Part shown: positions 9,535-19,912 of the stretch, one piece after another
Position numbering within the stretch: position 1 is the stretch's first letter
How the letters are laid out: each line of letters opens with the position of its first letter
From: Palsa-883 sp963826975
GTDB lineage: Bacteria > Pseudomonadota > Alphaproteobacteria > Acetobacterales > Acetobacteraceae
Length of the DNA stretch: 64,000 nucleotides
Reading direction: 5' to 3'
NCBI GenBank assembly: GCA_963826975.1
Contig: CAWGZJ010000011.1
Coordinates: forward strand, 744,001 to 808,000
Made by a program: the position numbers and the translations under genes
Notes under the pieces: generated by a model
Told to the model about the DNA's origin: nothing
What the model saw: the letters and a program-made list of their open reading frames with translations, nothing else
Database searches by the model: none

Positions 9535-10045
9535 ACATTGCGCGTGGGGGTGTGGCGACTGACGGTAGAAAACTGGCCTGCAACTGCACCGTCGTTGATG
9601 ACCGCCTCGATCCCCAAGACGAAGAACGGCGAGCCGCACACCGTCCCCCCGGTCCCGGTTGCCGACTGGCGACACCGGAAACCACAAGCAGCCCGACCCC
9701 AGCGCGCTGATCTTCGCCACGTCCACTGGGGCACCATTCGGCAACTCGGACCGCGAGACCAAGGCGCTGCAAGCGGTGAGCGGCACCGAGGGCTGGCACC
9801 GCCACGACCTGCGCCGCACCGGCGCGACCATGCTGGGCGAGGTGGGCGAGCTACCGGACATCATCGAGGCGGCGTTGAACCACACCAGCATCCGGTCCCC
9901 ACTGGCCGCGACGTACAACCGGAGCCGATATCGGCCCCAAGTGGCCGCGGCGCTGCAACGCCTGGCGGATTCGCTGGACGGGATTGAGGCGAATGCCGCG
10001 AACGTAGCGCCCCTGAACCGTGTCAACACGAATGCCACCGAGTAG
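9535..10045 (+). pseudogene. C-terminal remnant of a second tyrosine recombinase
   Basis: Only the end of an integrase remains. A first piece contains IPKTKNGEPHTVP, typical of the strand before the catalytic domain's second half. After a frame change near 9665 the sequence continues with GWHRHDLRRTGATML (H-x-x-R box) and AATYNRSRYRPQVAAALQRL around the catalytic tyrosine. The N-terminal and first-arginine regions are absent. It is a relic of another element that used the same region, or of an earlier integrase replaced by the present one. Confidence 0.75.
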
Positions 10046-10179
10046 CCGGCCATTCGGCTCGCTAATTCGGCAATCAGCGGCGGGAACGACGATGCGCAGT
10101 CGGGCCAGCAGCGGCGCCACGCAGATGCCTGGCGCCATCGTCAGAAGCGAGTCGCGCCGACTCGACGGTCCATTTCACA

Positions 10180-10881
10180 GTGCCACTCGGAGGGCAGGCG
10201 GCGATGGTCCGACAAGCCGGGCTACGCGCCGGGTTCTCCCCGACGTCGTGCGTACGGAGCGCGGTCATGGAGGCGCTGGTGGGTCGGAGGAAAGGCGAGC
10301 AGGTCGCACGCCCGATTAGTTTGGTCCAGGGGTTCGCGGAGTTCCTCGGTCGGTTGACGGGCCCTCCCGTCGATAGATTTGCGCTGCCGAGGCACTGGAG
10401 TTTTCTCGGCGAGGCGAACCAACAGCAGATCGGCTGCGAGAAGTCGGTGATCGCCCTGATTGGCGAAGTTTTCGCGATAGCCCGTCGATACCTGGGACCC
10501 GACCGCGCTAGAGATATCTGGCGAAAAGCAGCTGAAGGCAAGCCAGGCAGGCCGAAGGGACGGCGCAGGAGTCCCGGGGAGCACGCGATGCTCCTCGATC
10601 TATATGACACCCTGTCCGAGGGTCGCGATGAAAGGTCTCGGAAGTCGTTGCCCAGGGTGATGGCAACAGACCTGAAAAGGACGAGCCCTGACAAATTTCT
10701 TGCTACTGTAGGGTCGATCGAAACGCGCATTCGTCGGCTGCTGACAAACCGCGAACAGGACCGGGCAGCCAAGTGCAAGGCAGAACGCGAGTCGGTGCCA
10801 GCCCTAGCAGCGACCTATTCCCTATTACATTCTTCAGCGACTGGTGGTTGGCTCAATCAAGCTGCGAGATGGTATCTTTAG
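10180..10881 (+). CDS. Hypothetical protein
   Basis: Unrecognised product of up to 233 residues. The middle and C-terminal parts look like real protein: an amphipathic helix region (ALIGEVFAIARRYLGPDRAR), a basic patch GKPGRPKGRRRS that could contact nucleic acid, and a charged C-terminal half. The N-terminus is doubtful; starts at 10204 or 10270 would remove low-quality sequence. A long open frame on the other strand (10074-10778) has less protein-like composition and I treat it as the shadow. It follows the integrase remnant, as accessory genes of islands often do. Confidence 0.45.
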   Translation: MPLGGQAAMVRQAGLRAGFSPTSCVRSAVMEALVGRRKGEQVARPISLVQGFAEFLGRLTGPPVDRFALPRHWSFLGEANQQQIGCEKSVIALIGEVFAIARRYLGPDRARDIWRKAAEGKPGRPKGRRRSPGEHAMLLDLYDTLSEGRDERSRKSLPRVMATDLKRTSPDKFLATVGSIETRIRRLLTNREQDRAAKCKAERESVPALAATYSLLHSSATGGWLNQAARWYL

Positions 10882-11459
10882 ATTTAGCTGAACAAGATGT
10901 TTATCTACCGAGCACCACTAGTGTCCGTTTCGCTGAACCAGGATTCCGTGAATGCCCAGTTCACACAAGGGGTTTAGAGAATCGTTGCTGGAGCGGATTT
11001 GAACTCGTTGTGGCGCTCGCCGACGACCAAGCGGCGAGAGCCCGGCCGTGAACAGCGGCAAGACGCGGTTCACGCACCTCGATCATCGCGAAGCACCTCG
11101 GTCCGGCGCCTTTCTCTCTACACATCGCGCCAGGTCCATTCGGCCGCAATATTCTAAAAAATGGCCATCCAGTCTGCATTCTTGGAATGAGATCTACCAG
11201 ACCGAAGACGCAATCAATGGCAACCCGTTGAATTTATTTACATTCTAACCGGACGCCAGTGACCGAACACCTTATTTTGGCGCGAGGATTCGGCGGTATC
11301 CTCGGTCAGCCGATGTTCCATAGCCCTGCTCCTCATGATCCCTTCAGCGAGCGTAGGGTGGGTTGCCCTTCGCAACCCACCGTTTCAAAGCGCGTAAGCC
11401 GCGACGCGGGCACGCGGCTTGTGGTGGGTTGCGAAGGGCCACCCACCTCCTGACTGACC
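10882..11459. other. Stretch without a supported gene
   Basis: Only very short open frames with no protein-like character are visible. The right part holds the hairpin repeat at 11357-11447. The GC content appears lower between about 10860 and 11260 than in flanking genes, as in degraded inter-module DNA. Confidence 0.5.
11357..11447. repeat. Nested inverted repeat (GGTGGGTT/AACCCACC type)
   Basis: GGTGGGTTGCCCTTCGCAAC plus CCACC forms one hairpin at 11357-11381, and GGTGGGTTGCGAAGGGCCAC plus CCACC recurs at 11423-11447 as its near reverse complement. The whole 90-bp unit can fold into a large cruciform. This resembles dispersed REP-like repeats of Proteobacteria. It lies downstream of the minus-strand gene ending at 11460 and could stop transcription. 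Confidence 0.6.
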
Positions 11460-12387
11460 TCAGCCATAGGCGAGCCCGTCGTTCAGCTGGGCATAGGCGG
11501 GCAGCAGAGCATCACCGCCACGGCGCTCACGGAGCCGCCCGACACCTTTGGCGATGCTTCCCACCTCCGGCTCAAGCAGGTGCGGCATGACATCGACGAG
11601 GCGGGGCAATCCAAGAATCCGGTGCTGCGCCAGATGAGCCAGTACCAGTTCGCGGGCGTCCCCGGCGGCCCAGTCGCTCGTCCCCCGCGACTGTGCGAAA
11701 TTGAACGCGGCGTTAATGCCTTTGATCCAATACCAGGGCTCAAGCCGCTCGACGACACCCTCAACGATCCGCCACATCGGCAAATAGTCCCGCGCGAAGA
11801 TCACCTGCGATCCATCGCTGAGCGTCCAGTAGCCGTAGGGTAGCCAGAGCCGCGAGGGGACAAAGTCGGCCAGCGGCGAGCGCGGGGTGACGACCTCGAA
11901 GTCGGCGCAGGTTTCAGGCCCGCTGTCATAGACGACTGATGACGGCCGTCCGGCGATCCGGAGATAGGCAGGCCGGCTCGGGCGGCCGCCGGCTCTCACC
12001 TTGACGACGGTTCCCGGTTTGCCGCGTGCCGATGGTCCGAAGAACTCGCTGACGCCAGATCGTGGTCCGAACACTGAGCTGATCGTTCAACGACCAGGCG
12101 CCCCCGAACAGTCGCGCCTTCGTCAGTGCGAACTGGACATCTCCGTCGGCCAGGTCCAACTCGTCCGCCAGGCCGAGGATCACCCGAACAGCGGTCAGAT
12201 GCTCATTCCCCTCACACAACGTTGTGGCGCCGGGCCGCAGGCTTGCGGAAAGTTCATGCCAGTCTCTGTACCCGGCTGCGCGAGCGACCGCATCTTGCGT
12301 TGCCGAGAGCTTCAGGTGTGGGGACAGGCGGACGAGATACTTGGCAGCCGCTTTCGGCCGCTCGGCGCTAGAAAACTGAAGGCGCAT
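11460..12387 (-). pseudogene. Hypothetical protein, frameshifted
   Basis: Two overlapping minus-strand frames (12387-11926 and 12074-11460) join into one protein if one base is removed near 12045, giving about 308 residues with TIWRQEFFGPSARGKPG at the joint. The N-terminal part has a short helical module (KLSATQDAVARAAGYRDWHE) seen in several proteins of unknown role; the C-terminal part is aromatic-rich (LWLPYGYWTLSDGSQVIFAR). I do not recognise the function. Either the gene is broken or the sequence has a one-base error. Starting the second frame at GTG 12074 as a separate gene is the alternative. Confidence 0.5.
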
Positions 12388-13210
12388 CGAACCACTCCGG
12401 CGGTGCTGGGAAGAGCGTGTCCACTGGGCCCGCGCGCACCTGGAAGAGGTTCAACGGGGTGTTCCAAATTCCTGCCCTTGGGCTTCGCCATTGTGGACGG
12501 CGTGGCCGGATCGGCCAGCGATCAGGCTAAACCATCACGCAGCCGATGCAATACGACCTAGCGCCCTGAATGTCCGCTTTCCGGCAGCGACTTAAAGTCC
12601 GCCTCTGGTCGGAACGGCTGCTTTGGAGTGTCCAACGGCAATAAACAGTCATTCAGACTTCTGCGAAATTGTAGACGGAGGGGCGGGGAGAGGTATAGCG
12701 ACCAGAATCGGTCACTCGCCTGTGACGTGGAGTATGACGGCGTTTGCTCCGCTGCAGGAACACCTTCTGGGCAAAACCGAGCGACGCGAACCAACTGTCA
12801 CCGGCATTCCGAAACATCGATAGAAACTTACCGAATTTTCACAGTTTCAGTTCACGATCACGGCCCGGTGGAACTGGAGGTGCAGTCATGTCCGTCTCCC
12901 CCGAGTGTCCAACGTATTGCCGCGGTGTCAAGTTCCCGCAGCGCGATGGCCAAACTGGAGGATGAGCGCACCGAAAGTGCTGCGGTCAAGGAGAGAGAAG
13001 CCGTCACCGGGAAAGACGCTGCAGTTCTGACTAACCCCTCAAGTGTGGTGAATATCAAGGCTTGAACAGCACCTGCTCTCGATGAAGCCTTTTTGGGCTG
13101 ACGTCGGATCTAATTTGGGGGCGGCCGCTACTTTCCGAGCTTGTTGCACTGTGGCTCGGTTAGTAGCTGGGTCAGTATCTTCCCGGGTCGTGTACCTCGG
13201 TGTCGGCCAT
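12388..13210. other. Gene-poor region between hypothetical gene and efflux operon
   Basis: About 820 bp with no convincing gene. An open frame at 12628-13065 has the composition of translated non-coding repeat DNA and no supporting start signal. The region holds one copy of a dispersed repeat (12620-12678). Confidence 0.5.
12620..12678. repeat. Dispersed intergenic repeat, copy 1
   Basis: The stretch starting GCTTTGGAGTGTCCAACGGC and ending AAATTGTAGACGG is repeated with substitutions at 22504-22560. Both copies are in gene-poor DNA of the island. It resembles degenerate dispersed repeats common in alphaproteobacterial genomes. Confidence 0.6.
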
Positions 13211-16200
13211 CTAGGTTGAAGGAGTGGATCCTCGGCTTGTGTGGGCTGGGCGCAAGCGGACCCCCAACCGCCAGCGTGCCACGTTCGCCAGGCGATCGAA
13301 CCACAGATACACAACCGGCGTCGTGTAGAGCGTCAGCACCTGGGAAACCATTAGGCCGCCAACAATCGCGATACCGAGCGGCCGGCGCAACTCGGCGCCC
13401 GCGCCGGTCCCCAGCGCGAGTGGAAGCGCACCGAGCAGCGCCGACATCGTCGTCATCATGATTGGGCGGAATCGCAGCACGCAGCCCTGCCGGATCGCCT
13501 CCCGCGCGGGCAGCCCCTGTTCGCGCTCGGCGGTCAGCGCGAAATCAATCATCATGATGGCGTTCTTCTTCACGATCCCGATCAGAAGGATGATCCCGAT
13601 CATCCCCATGATCGACAGGTCCTGGCCCAACAGGATCAGCGCGAGCAGCGCGCCCACCCCCGCCGAAGGCAGTGTGGAGATGATGGTCAGCGGATGGATG
13701 GCGCTCTCGTAGAGCACGCCGAGCACGATGTAGACCGCGACCACCGCTGCCAGGATCAGCCAGGGCTGATTGCTCAGTGCGCTCTGGAAGACCTGCGCGG
13801 TGCCCTGGAACGTTGCAATGACGGAGTCCGGCTTGCCAACCACCCGATCCGCCGCGCGGATCGCGGTAACCGCGTCGCCCAAGGCGTAGCCTGGTGCAAT
13901 ATTGAACGATATCGTAACGGACGGAAACAGGCCCTGGTGGTTGATCGACACTGGCGAAACGCCGTTCTCCACCTTCGCCAACAGGCTGAGCGGCACAAGC
14001 TGCCCCGAGATCGGCGACTTCACGTAGAGGTGCTTCAGCCCGTCCGTGGAAAGCTGGAAGCGCGGGTCGACCTCCTCTACCACGTGGTACTGGTTGAGCT
14101 GCGTGAACAGCGTGGCGACCTGGCGCTGGCCGAACGCGTCGTACAGCACATCATCGATCGCCTGCGCAGTGATGCCGAGCCGGGACGCGGTGTCCCGATC
14201 GATTTGCAGCGTAGCGCTGGTCGCCGATGCCTCCGCATCCGACGTGACATCGCGCAGTTGCGGCAGGGACGCGAGCTTATTCAGAATGATGCCGGACCAC
14301 TTGTTCAGTTCGGCGACATCGGCGTCCTGCAAGGTGTACTGGTACTGCGTCGCGCTGATACGGCCGCCGACCTGGATGTCCTGGCGAACCTGCATGTAGA
14401 GCGCGATGCCTTCGACCCCGGCCACCTTCCGCTTCAGGCGATCCATGACCTGTGTCGCCGTTGCATCGCGCTCCGCGAACGGCTTCAGATTGATGAATAT
14501 GCGTCCCTGGCTGAGCGTCCCCGCTTCGCCAATCCAGTAATACGCATTGTCCACATCGGGATCGGCCATCACGATGTGCCCGAGGCGCTGGATCCGCGCG
14601 GCCATGGCATCGAACGAAATGTCCGGCGCGGCCTTCGCCACACCGATGATCAGGCCGGTGTCCTGCTGCGGAAACAGCCCCTTCGGTGCGACAACGTAAA
14701 GCCAGGCCGTCGCGCCGAGCGTCACGAGCATCACCGCCAGCGTCAGTCCCGGTCGCTGCAACACGCGGTCTAGCCCGTTCGCGTAGCGCCGCAGCATGCC
14801 GTCGAACAAGCCCTGCGAGAAGCGATAGAGCCTGCCATGCGCCTTGTCAGGCCGGTGATCGAGCAGCCAGGCGCATAGCATCGGCGTCATGGTCAGCGAG
14901 ACAACGCCGGACACCGCGACCGCCACGCTGACGCACACCGCGAATTCGCGGAACAGGCGCCCGATGATCCCACCCATCAGCAGCACGGGGATGAAGACCG
15001 CGATCAGCGATACGGTCATCGACACGATGGTGAAGCCGATCTCCCGCGACGCATCGATCGCCGCCTGCAATTTGCCCTTGCCCATCTCCAGGTGGCGCGT
15101 GGTGTTCTCGATCACCACGATCGCATCGTCCACGACAAAGCCGACGGCGATGGTCAATCCCATCAGCGACACGTTGTCCAGGCTGTAGCCAAGCAGATAC
15201 ATGGCCGCGAACGTCGCGATCAGCGACATCGGGATGGTAAGGCTGGGGATCAGCGTGGAGCGTAGATCGCGCAGGAAGGCGAAGATCACCAGCACCACGA
15301 GCACGATGGTGATCAGCAGTGTGATCTGCACACCGTTCACCGATGCGCGGATTGTCTGAGTGCGGTCGCCCACGACGTGGAGTTTTGCCGCGGCAGGCAG
15401 TGAGGCAGTCAGCTCCGGCAGCCGCTGCTCGATCCGCTGGATCGTATCGACGACGTTGAATCCTGGCAGCTTATGGATGTCGATGATCACCGTGCGCTTG
15501 TCCTGTAGCCAGGCAGCCTCGTGGATGTCCTCCGGTGCATCCACCGCGGTGCCGACATCCGACAGGCGGATCGGCGCGCCGTTCCGGTAGGCGATGACCA
15601 GCGACTTGTAGGCGCCGGCGTGCATGAGCTGGTCGGTGGCGTTGAGTACGACCGATTGGTGAAGCCCATTCAGCGTGCCCTTGGGCGCGTTCACCGTCTG
15701 TGTGCCGATGGCGGCGCGAACATCCTCCAGCGTCAGGCCGAGCGCGGCCAGCCGATCCGGATCGAGGCGCACCCGCACCGCGGGGCGAAGCTGGCCATGG
15801 AAGTCAACCAGTCCGACGCCAGGCATCTGCGCGATCTGCGGCGCGATGAAATCCTCGGCGTAGCGGTCCACCTCGGTCAGCGGCAGCGTATCCGAGGTAA
15901 GCGCCAGCGACAGGATGGTGAAATCGGCGGGGTTGCTCTTCTCGTAGGTTGGCGGGTTGGGCAGGTCTTTCGGCAACGAACCGCTGGCAGCGTTGATCGC
16001 GGCCTGCACGTCCTGCGCGGCGGCATCGATGTTGCGATTAAGGTCGAACTGCAGCGTGATCTGCGTCAGGCCGAGCGCGCTCGACGACGTCATCTGGGTC
16101 ATGCCCGAGATGTCGGAGAAAGCCCGCTCAAGCGGTGTGGCCACCGACGACGCCATGATGTCTGCATTCGCGCCCGGCAATTGCGCGGTGACCGAGATGG

Positions 16201-16330
16201 TGGGGAAGTCAACCTGTGGTAGTGGTGCAACCGGCAACGAGAAATACGCAACCATGCCAATGAGGATCACGCCGATGGCCAGCAGCGATGTCCCGATGCG
16301 CCGTCGAATGAAGAGCTCAGACAAGCTCAT
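13211..16330 (-). CDS. RND efflux transporter, HAE1/MdtBC-like inner-membrane pump
   Basis: 1039-residue proton-driven pump. It shows the usual RND build: first helix followed by a large periplasmic loop (VDFPTISVTAQLPGANADIM), helices 2-6 with the paired aspartates in GFVVDDAIVVIEN on helix 4, a second large loop, and helices 8-12 with GIVKKNAIMMIDFAL. The intact DD pair argues for a drug-type (HAE1) rather than a metal-type (CzcA) pump. It is the last gene of a three-gene operon (outer-membrane factor, membrane fusion protein, pump). Its start overlaps the stop of the fusion-protein gene. Divergent transcription from an OmpR-type regulator suggests two-component control. The substrate is unknown. 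Confidence 0.95.
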   Translation of the reverse strand: MSLSELFIRRRIGTSLLAIGVILIGMVAYFSLPVAPLPQVDFPTISVTAQLPGANADIMASSVATPLERAFSDISGMTQMTSSSALGLTQITLQFDLNRNIDAAAQDVQAAINAASGSLPKDLPNPPTYEKSNPADFTILSLALTSDTLPLTEVDRYAEDFIAPQIAQMPGVGLVDFHGQLRPAVRVRLDPDRLAALGLTLEDVRAAIGTQTVNAPKGTLNGLHQSVVLNATDQLMHAGAYKSLVIAYRNGAPIRLSDVGTAVDAPEDIHEAAWLQDKRTVIIDIHKLPGFNVVDTIQRIEQRLPELTASLPAAAKLHVVGDRTQTIRASVNGVQITLLITIVLVVLVIFAFLRDLRSTLIPSLTIPMSLIATFAAMYLLGYSLDNVSLMGLTIAVGFVVDDAIVVIENTTRHLEMGKGKLQAAIDASREIGFTIVSMTVSLIAVFIPVLLMGGIIGRLFREFAVCVSVAVAVSGVVSLTMTPMLCAWLLDHRPDKAHGRLYRFSQGLFDGMLRRYANGLDRVLQRPGLTLAVMLVTLGATAWLYVVAPKGLFPQQDTGLIIGVAKAAPDISFDAMAARIQRLGHIVMADPDVDNAYYWIGEAGTLSQGRIFINLKPFAERDATATQVMDRLKRKVAGVEGIALYMQVRQDIQVGGRISATQYQYTLQDADVAELNKWSGIILNKLASLPQLRDVTSDAEASATSATLQIDRDTASRLGITAQAIDDVLYDAFGQRQVATLFTQLNQYHVVEEVDPRFQLSTDGLKHLYVKSPISGQLVPLSLLAKVENGVSPVSINHQGLFPSVTISFNIAPGYALGDAVTAIRAADRVVGKPDSVIATFQGTAQVFQSALSNQPWLILAAVVAVYIVLGVLYESAIHPLTIISTLPSAGVGALLALILLGQDLSIMGMIGIILLIGIVKKNAIMMIDFALTAEREQGLPAREAIRQGCVLRFRPIMMTTMSALLGALPLALGTGAGAELRRPLGIAIVGGLMVSQVLTLYTTPVVYLWFDRLANVARWRLGVRLRPAHTSRGSTPST

Positions 16331-17502
16331 CCTGTCGGCCCTTCGTTCACCTTGACGCCGGGGGCAAGCCTCGACTGGCCATCGAGCACGATGTTCTCGC
16401 CGGGTTGCACGCCCGACAGGATTTCGGTGAAGCCATCAGTGCTCGGGCCCGGCTTCACCTCTTGCACCGCAACCGAGTGGTCCGCTCGAACGACGTAGAC
16501 ATACGGCCCATTTTCGCCGCGCAATACCGCGCGGTCCGGCACGACCGTGGCCGCGCGATCGGTGCGCACCTTTATGCGCGCGGTCACGAATGTGCCTGGC
16601 CACAGCGAATGGTCAGCGTTGGCGAAATTTGCCTTCAGGCGCACCTGCCCGTTCGCCGGATCCACTTGGCTGTCGATGAAGACCAACGTACCATCAGCGA
16701 GATGGCGCCCGCCGTCGCGTGTATCCACCGCGACCGGCAGTTCGCCCCGTGCCTGACCCGCCAGCACCTCGGCCAGATCGTCCTGCGGCAGCGAGAACAG
16801 CACCGAGATCGGCTGCATCTGCGTCACCGTGACCAGCCCGTTCGGATCACTGGCACGGACGATGGCCCCGGGGTCCACCAGGCGCATGCCGACGCGGCCG
16901 GTAAGCGGCGATGTCACGGTGCAGAACTCAAGGTTCAGTCGCGCCGTGTCGATCATCGCCTCGTCGGCTCGCACGGTGGCTTCGAGCTCGGCGACCTGTG
17001 CCTTCAATGTGTCGGCATTCTGCGATGTGCCGGCCCCCAGCGTCGCGAGCTTGCTGGCACGGCCCAGGTCCAGCCGCGCGTTCGCCAGTTGCGCCTGGTC
17101 CTTCGCCTGATTCGCCAGTGCCTGGTTGAGTTGCGCCTGGAATGGCCGCGGATCGATCTGCGCCAGCACGTCGCCCGCATGCACGTCCTGTCCTTCGGTG
17201 AACGCGACGCGATCCAACTGGCCATCGACACGGACCTTCACCGTGACCACGTTGATAGGCTGCACTGAGCCTATTCCGGAGAGCCAAATCGGCATGTCGC
17301 GTGTCGTCGCAACGCCGGCGGTGATCGGAATTGCGCCAGGCGCGCTCACTCCGCGTTCGTGTCCACTATCCGACATCACCAGGCGATAGAGTGCGATGCC
17401 GGCGCCCACAAGCAACAGAACAGCCAGCAACCGGATGGCGGAACGGCCGAACCGCAACCGCTGGCGTGTCTCGATCTCGCGTCCGACCACTTCGCCTGCC
17501 AT
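16327..17502 (-). CDS. RND efflux membrane fusion protein (MdtA/AcrA-like)
   Basis: 391-residue periplasmic adaptor linking the pump to the outer-membrane factor. One N-terminal helix (FGRSAIRLLAVLLLVGAGIA) anchors it. It is followed by the barrel-sandwich half-motifs (VKVRVDGQLDRVAFTEGQDV and SPLTGRVGMRLVDPGAIV), an alpha-hairpin between them, and the beta-barrel and membrane-proximal domains ending in PGENIVLDGQSRLAPGVKV. The length and domain order are normal. The stop overlaps the start of the pump gene and ten bases separate the start from the outer-membrane factor gene, so all three are one transcript. Confidence 0.94.
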   Translation of the reverse strand: MAGEVVGREIETRQRLRFGRSAIRLLAVLLLVGAGIALYRLVMSDSGHERGVSAPGAIPITAGVATTRDMPIWLSGIGSVQPINVVTVKVRVDGQLDRVAFTEGQDVHAGDVLAQIDPRPFQAQLNQALANQAKDQAQLANARLDLGRASKLATLGAGTSQNADTLKAQVAELEATVRADEAMIDTARLNLEFCTVTSPLTGRVGMRLVDPGAIVRASDPNGLVTVTQMQPISVLFSLPQDDLAEVLAGQARGELPVAVDTRDGGRHLADGTLVFIDSQVDPANGQVRLKANFANADHSLWPGTFVTARIKVRTDRAATVVPDRAVLRGENGPYVYVVRADHSVAVQEVKPGPSTDGFTEILSGVQPGENIVLDGQSRLAPGVKVNEGPTG

Positions 17503-17511
17503 GGTTCCCGC

Positions 17512-19008
17512 CTAGTTCGCAGCGGTCTTGCCGATATCGGCGTTGGCCGTATCGGTCGGCCCGGCATCGAATCCACCTCCCATCGCGCGGAACAGCCCTA
17601 CGGCCGCCTGCAGGCGCTGCAGGTGCACCTGCAAGAGTGCGTCCTCGGCCTGGTACAACGTCCGTTCGACGGTCAGCACAGTCAAGAAATCGGCAGTTCC
17701 CAGTTGGAACTGTACGGCGGTGAGCCGCGCGGCTCGTCGCGCCGAATCCGCTGCCACCGTATCGGCCTCCTCCAGATCCTTAACCTGTGCGACCGCGGTC
17801 AGCGAATCCTCGACATCCTGCAGCGCGGCGATGCACGTCTGGCGGTATGTGGCGGTGAGTTCGACGACCTGTGCGCGGCTCAGTTGCAATTGGCCCTCCA
17901 ATAATCCGCCGGAAAACAACGGTTGCAGCAGTGTTCCGCCGACATCCGACAGACCTTGCGCCAACGGAAAGAAATGGCTGAGCGAGGGGCTGGCGATACC
18001 ACCCGCGGCGGTCAGGTTGAGGCTTGGATAGAATGCCGCACGGGCGGCGCCCACGCTGAAATTGGCAGCGACGAGCCGCGCCTCGGCCGCTCTGATGTCG
18101 GGCCGTTGCCGCAACACGACGGACGGCAGGTTGGCCTGCGCCTGCGGAATCGTCAGATTGTCCGGGCTGTGTGCGGCCACGTCGAAACCTTCGGGAATGC
18201 CGCCCACCAGGATCGCGAGCGAGTGCAGGTTCTGTTCCAACTGCTGCTGCAGGATGGGGACGGCGGACTCGAATGTCGCGACAGCATTGCGCTGTTGCTC
18301 GACGTCGATGTCCGTCGCGGTTCCAACCGAACGGCGCGCTTCGATCAGCGAAAGCACCCGCTCGGCATCGTGCGCAATCGTTTTCGCGAGGCGAATGCGT
18401 TCTTGCAGCGAAAGTATCTGAAGGTAGGTATCGGCCACCGATGCGGTCAGCGTCATCGCGACCGTATCGCTGTCGAAGGCGCTCGCGGCCGCCAGGGCTT
18501 TCGCCGACTCCGCGGTAGCGCGGTTCTTGCCCCAGAAGTCGATCTCGTAGGTCGCGAGGCCGAACGCATTCTGGGTGCGCGACGTTTGCAGGCTGGTCCC
18601 TTGCCCGTTGCTGCGATCCAGCGTCCCATTCAACGACAGCGCGGGATAGAGCGGCGCGCCGGCAATCCGGGCGGTGCCGCGCGCTTCGTCTATCCGTGCG
18701 ATCGTCGCCTGCAGGCTATCGTTCGTCGCCAGGCTGCGCTCCACGAGTGTGGACAGTTCGGTACTCCCAAAGCTCCGCCACCAACCGCTGCGGACCGCGA
18801 TCGCGTTCTTCAGGCCCTGGCTCGAGGCCCCGCTCCAGGCCGGCGGGACCGGCGGATCCGGCCGCGTGTACTTCGGCACGAGCGAGCAGGCGCTTTGCAG
18901 CCAGGCGCCTTGCAGCAATGCCAACGGCATTACGAAACGGGCCAAGAGACTGCGCCGCGTTGCCTGCCCCACGTCGCCGGCAACACGGCGAGCCCCAGAG
19001 CCACACAT
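17512..19008 (-). CDS. Outer-membrane factor of RND system, NodT family lipoprotein
   Basis: 498-residue TolC/OprM-like channel. A signal sequence (RRSLLARFVMPLALLQ) leads to a lipobox with Cys41 in LQSACS. The internal duplication typical of the family is visible, with two coiled-coil/outer-membrane-efflux repeats (around residues 80-270 and 290-480), the second containing PDIRAAEARLVAANFSVGAA. The start at 19008 is preferred to ATG 18930 because the shorter form would lack the positively charged n-region. First gene of the efflux operon; its promoter must lie in 19009-19234, shared with the divergent regulator gene. Confidence 0.92.
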   Translation of the reverse strand: MCGSGARRVAGDVGQATRRSLLARFVMPLALLQGAWLQSACSLVPKYTRPDPPVPPAWSGASSQGLKNAIAVRSGWWRSFGSTELSTLVERSLATNDSLQATIARIDEARGTARIAGAPLYPALSLNGTLDRSNGQGTSLQTSRTQNAFGLATYEIDFWGKNRATAESAKALAAASAFDSDTVAMTLTASVADTYLQILSLQERIRLAKTIAHDAERVLSLIEARRSVGTATDIDVEQQRNAVATFESAVPILQQQLEQNLHSLAILVGGIPEGFDVAAHSPDNLTIPQAQANLPSVVLRQRPDIRAAEARLVAANFSVGAARAAFYPSLNLTAAGGIASPSLSHFFPLAQGLSDVGGTLLQPLFSGGLLEGQLQLSRAQVVELTATYRQTCIAALQDVEDSLTAVAQVKDLEEADTVAADSARRAARLTAVQFQLGTADFLTVLTVERTLYQAEDALLQVHLQRLQAAVGLFRAMGGGFDAGPTDTANADIGKTAAN

Positions 19009-19234
19009 ATTCGCTATGGCACCCGCCCGAGCATGTTCCGATCCCTTTCCCTATGCCATTCACAGGATGACCAACCGGCGGTTGGAGGCACATCGCGGGA
19101 AGATTGGGAATTGGTAATCCGAGGGCACAACTGTGGCAATCAGACGTATGCTGCTGGAATCTCGGCAGGGATGGGCAGTTGACTGCACCTCCCTGAAGGG
19201 TCGAACGACTTGATGTGTGGACTACAGGAGAGTC

Positions 19235-19912
19235 ATGCGCATCCTGGTGATCGAGGACGACAAGGAGACGTTGGCCTATGTTGCCAATGGCCTCACCGAA
19301 CTGGGCCATGTGATCGATCGAGCCGTGAACGGGCGTGACGGACTGTTCCTGGCGGCGGACGGCTCCTACGACCTGCTGATCGTTGATCGCATGATGCCCG
19401 TGATCGATGGCTTGAACGTCGTGTTGTCGCTGCGTGCAGGCAAGGTCAACACGCCGGTGCTGTTCCTTACAACGATGGGTGGCGTGTACGATCGTGTGGC
19501 AGGGCTGAAGGCCGGTGGAGACGACTATCTTGCCAAACCCTTTGCGTTCGCCGAGTTGGCTGCTCGCGTAGAGGCCCTTGGTCGACGGCCTCGGGGTATA
19601 GCGGAGACGGCTGTGCTGCAGGTTGGCGATCTCGAACTTGACCGCATGACGCGCGTGGTTCGCCGCGCCGGGCGTGAAATCGAGTTGCAACCCCGTGAGT
19701 TTCTGTTGCTCGAATACCTGATGCGGCACGCGGGACAGGTGGTTACCCGCACGATGCTGCTGGAAGGGGTTTGGGACCTGCACTTCGATCCACGCACGAA
19801 CGTCGTCGAAAGCCACATGAGCCGCCTGCGCAGCAAGGTTGACAAAGGTTTTGTGGCTGAACTGATCCATACCGTGCGCGGTGCCGGCTATGCAATTCGC
19901 GCACCTGGGTAG
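19235..19912 (+). CDS. OmpR-family response regulator next to RND operon
   Basis: 225-residue two-component regulator. The receiver domain has acidic residues E7-D8-D9, phospho-acceptor D51 (LLIVDRMMP) and K101 (YLAKP). The winged-helix DNA-binding domain covers about residues 130-223 and ends in IHTVRGAGYAIR. The start follows CAGGAG at eight bases. It is divergent from the efflux operon and overlaps the sensor kinase gene, so the pair very probably senses an envelope or chemical stress and switches the pump on. It is a close relative of the regulators at 23296 and 24147 (all share LMRHAGQVVTR). Confidence 0.94.
   Translation: MRILVIEDDKETLAYVANGLTELGHVIDRAVNGRDGLFLAADGSYDLLIVDRMMPVIDGLNVVLSLRAGKVNTPVLFLTTMGGVYDRVAGLKAGGDDYLAKPFAFAELAARVEALGRRPRGIAETAVLQVGDLELDRMTRVVRRAGREIELQPREFLLLEYLMRHAGQVVTRTMLLEGVWDLHFDPRTNVVESHMSRLRSKVDKGFVAELIHTVRGAGYAIRAPG

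Noticed and set aside
12628..13065. 145-codon open frame before the efflux operon
   Set aside because: No ribosome-binding site and composition of non-coding repeat DNA; part of it is the dispersed repeat at 12620-12678.
13039..13314. Small minus-strand gene downstream of the RND pump
   Set aside because: Overlaps the pump 3' end in another frame and lacks any protein-like pattern.
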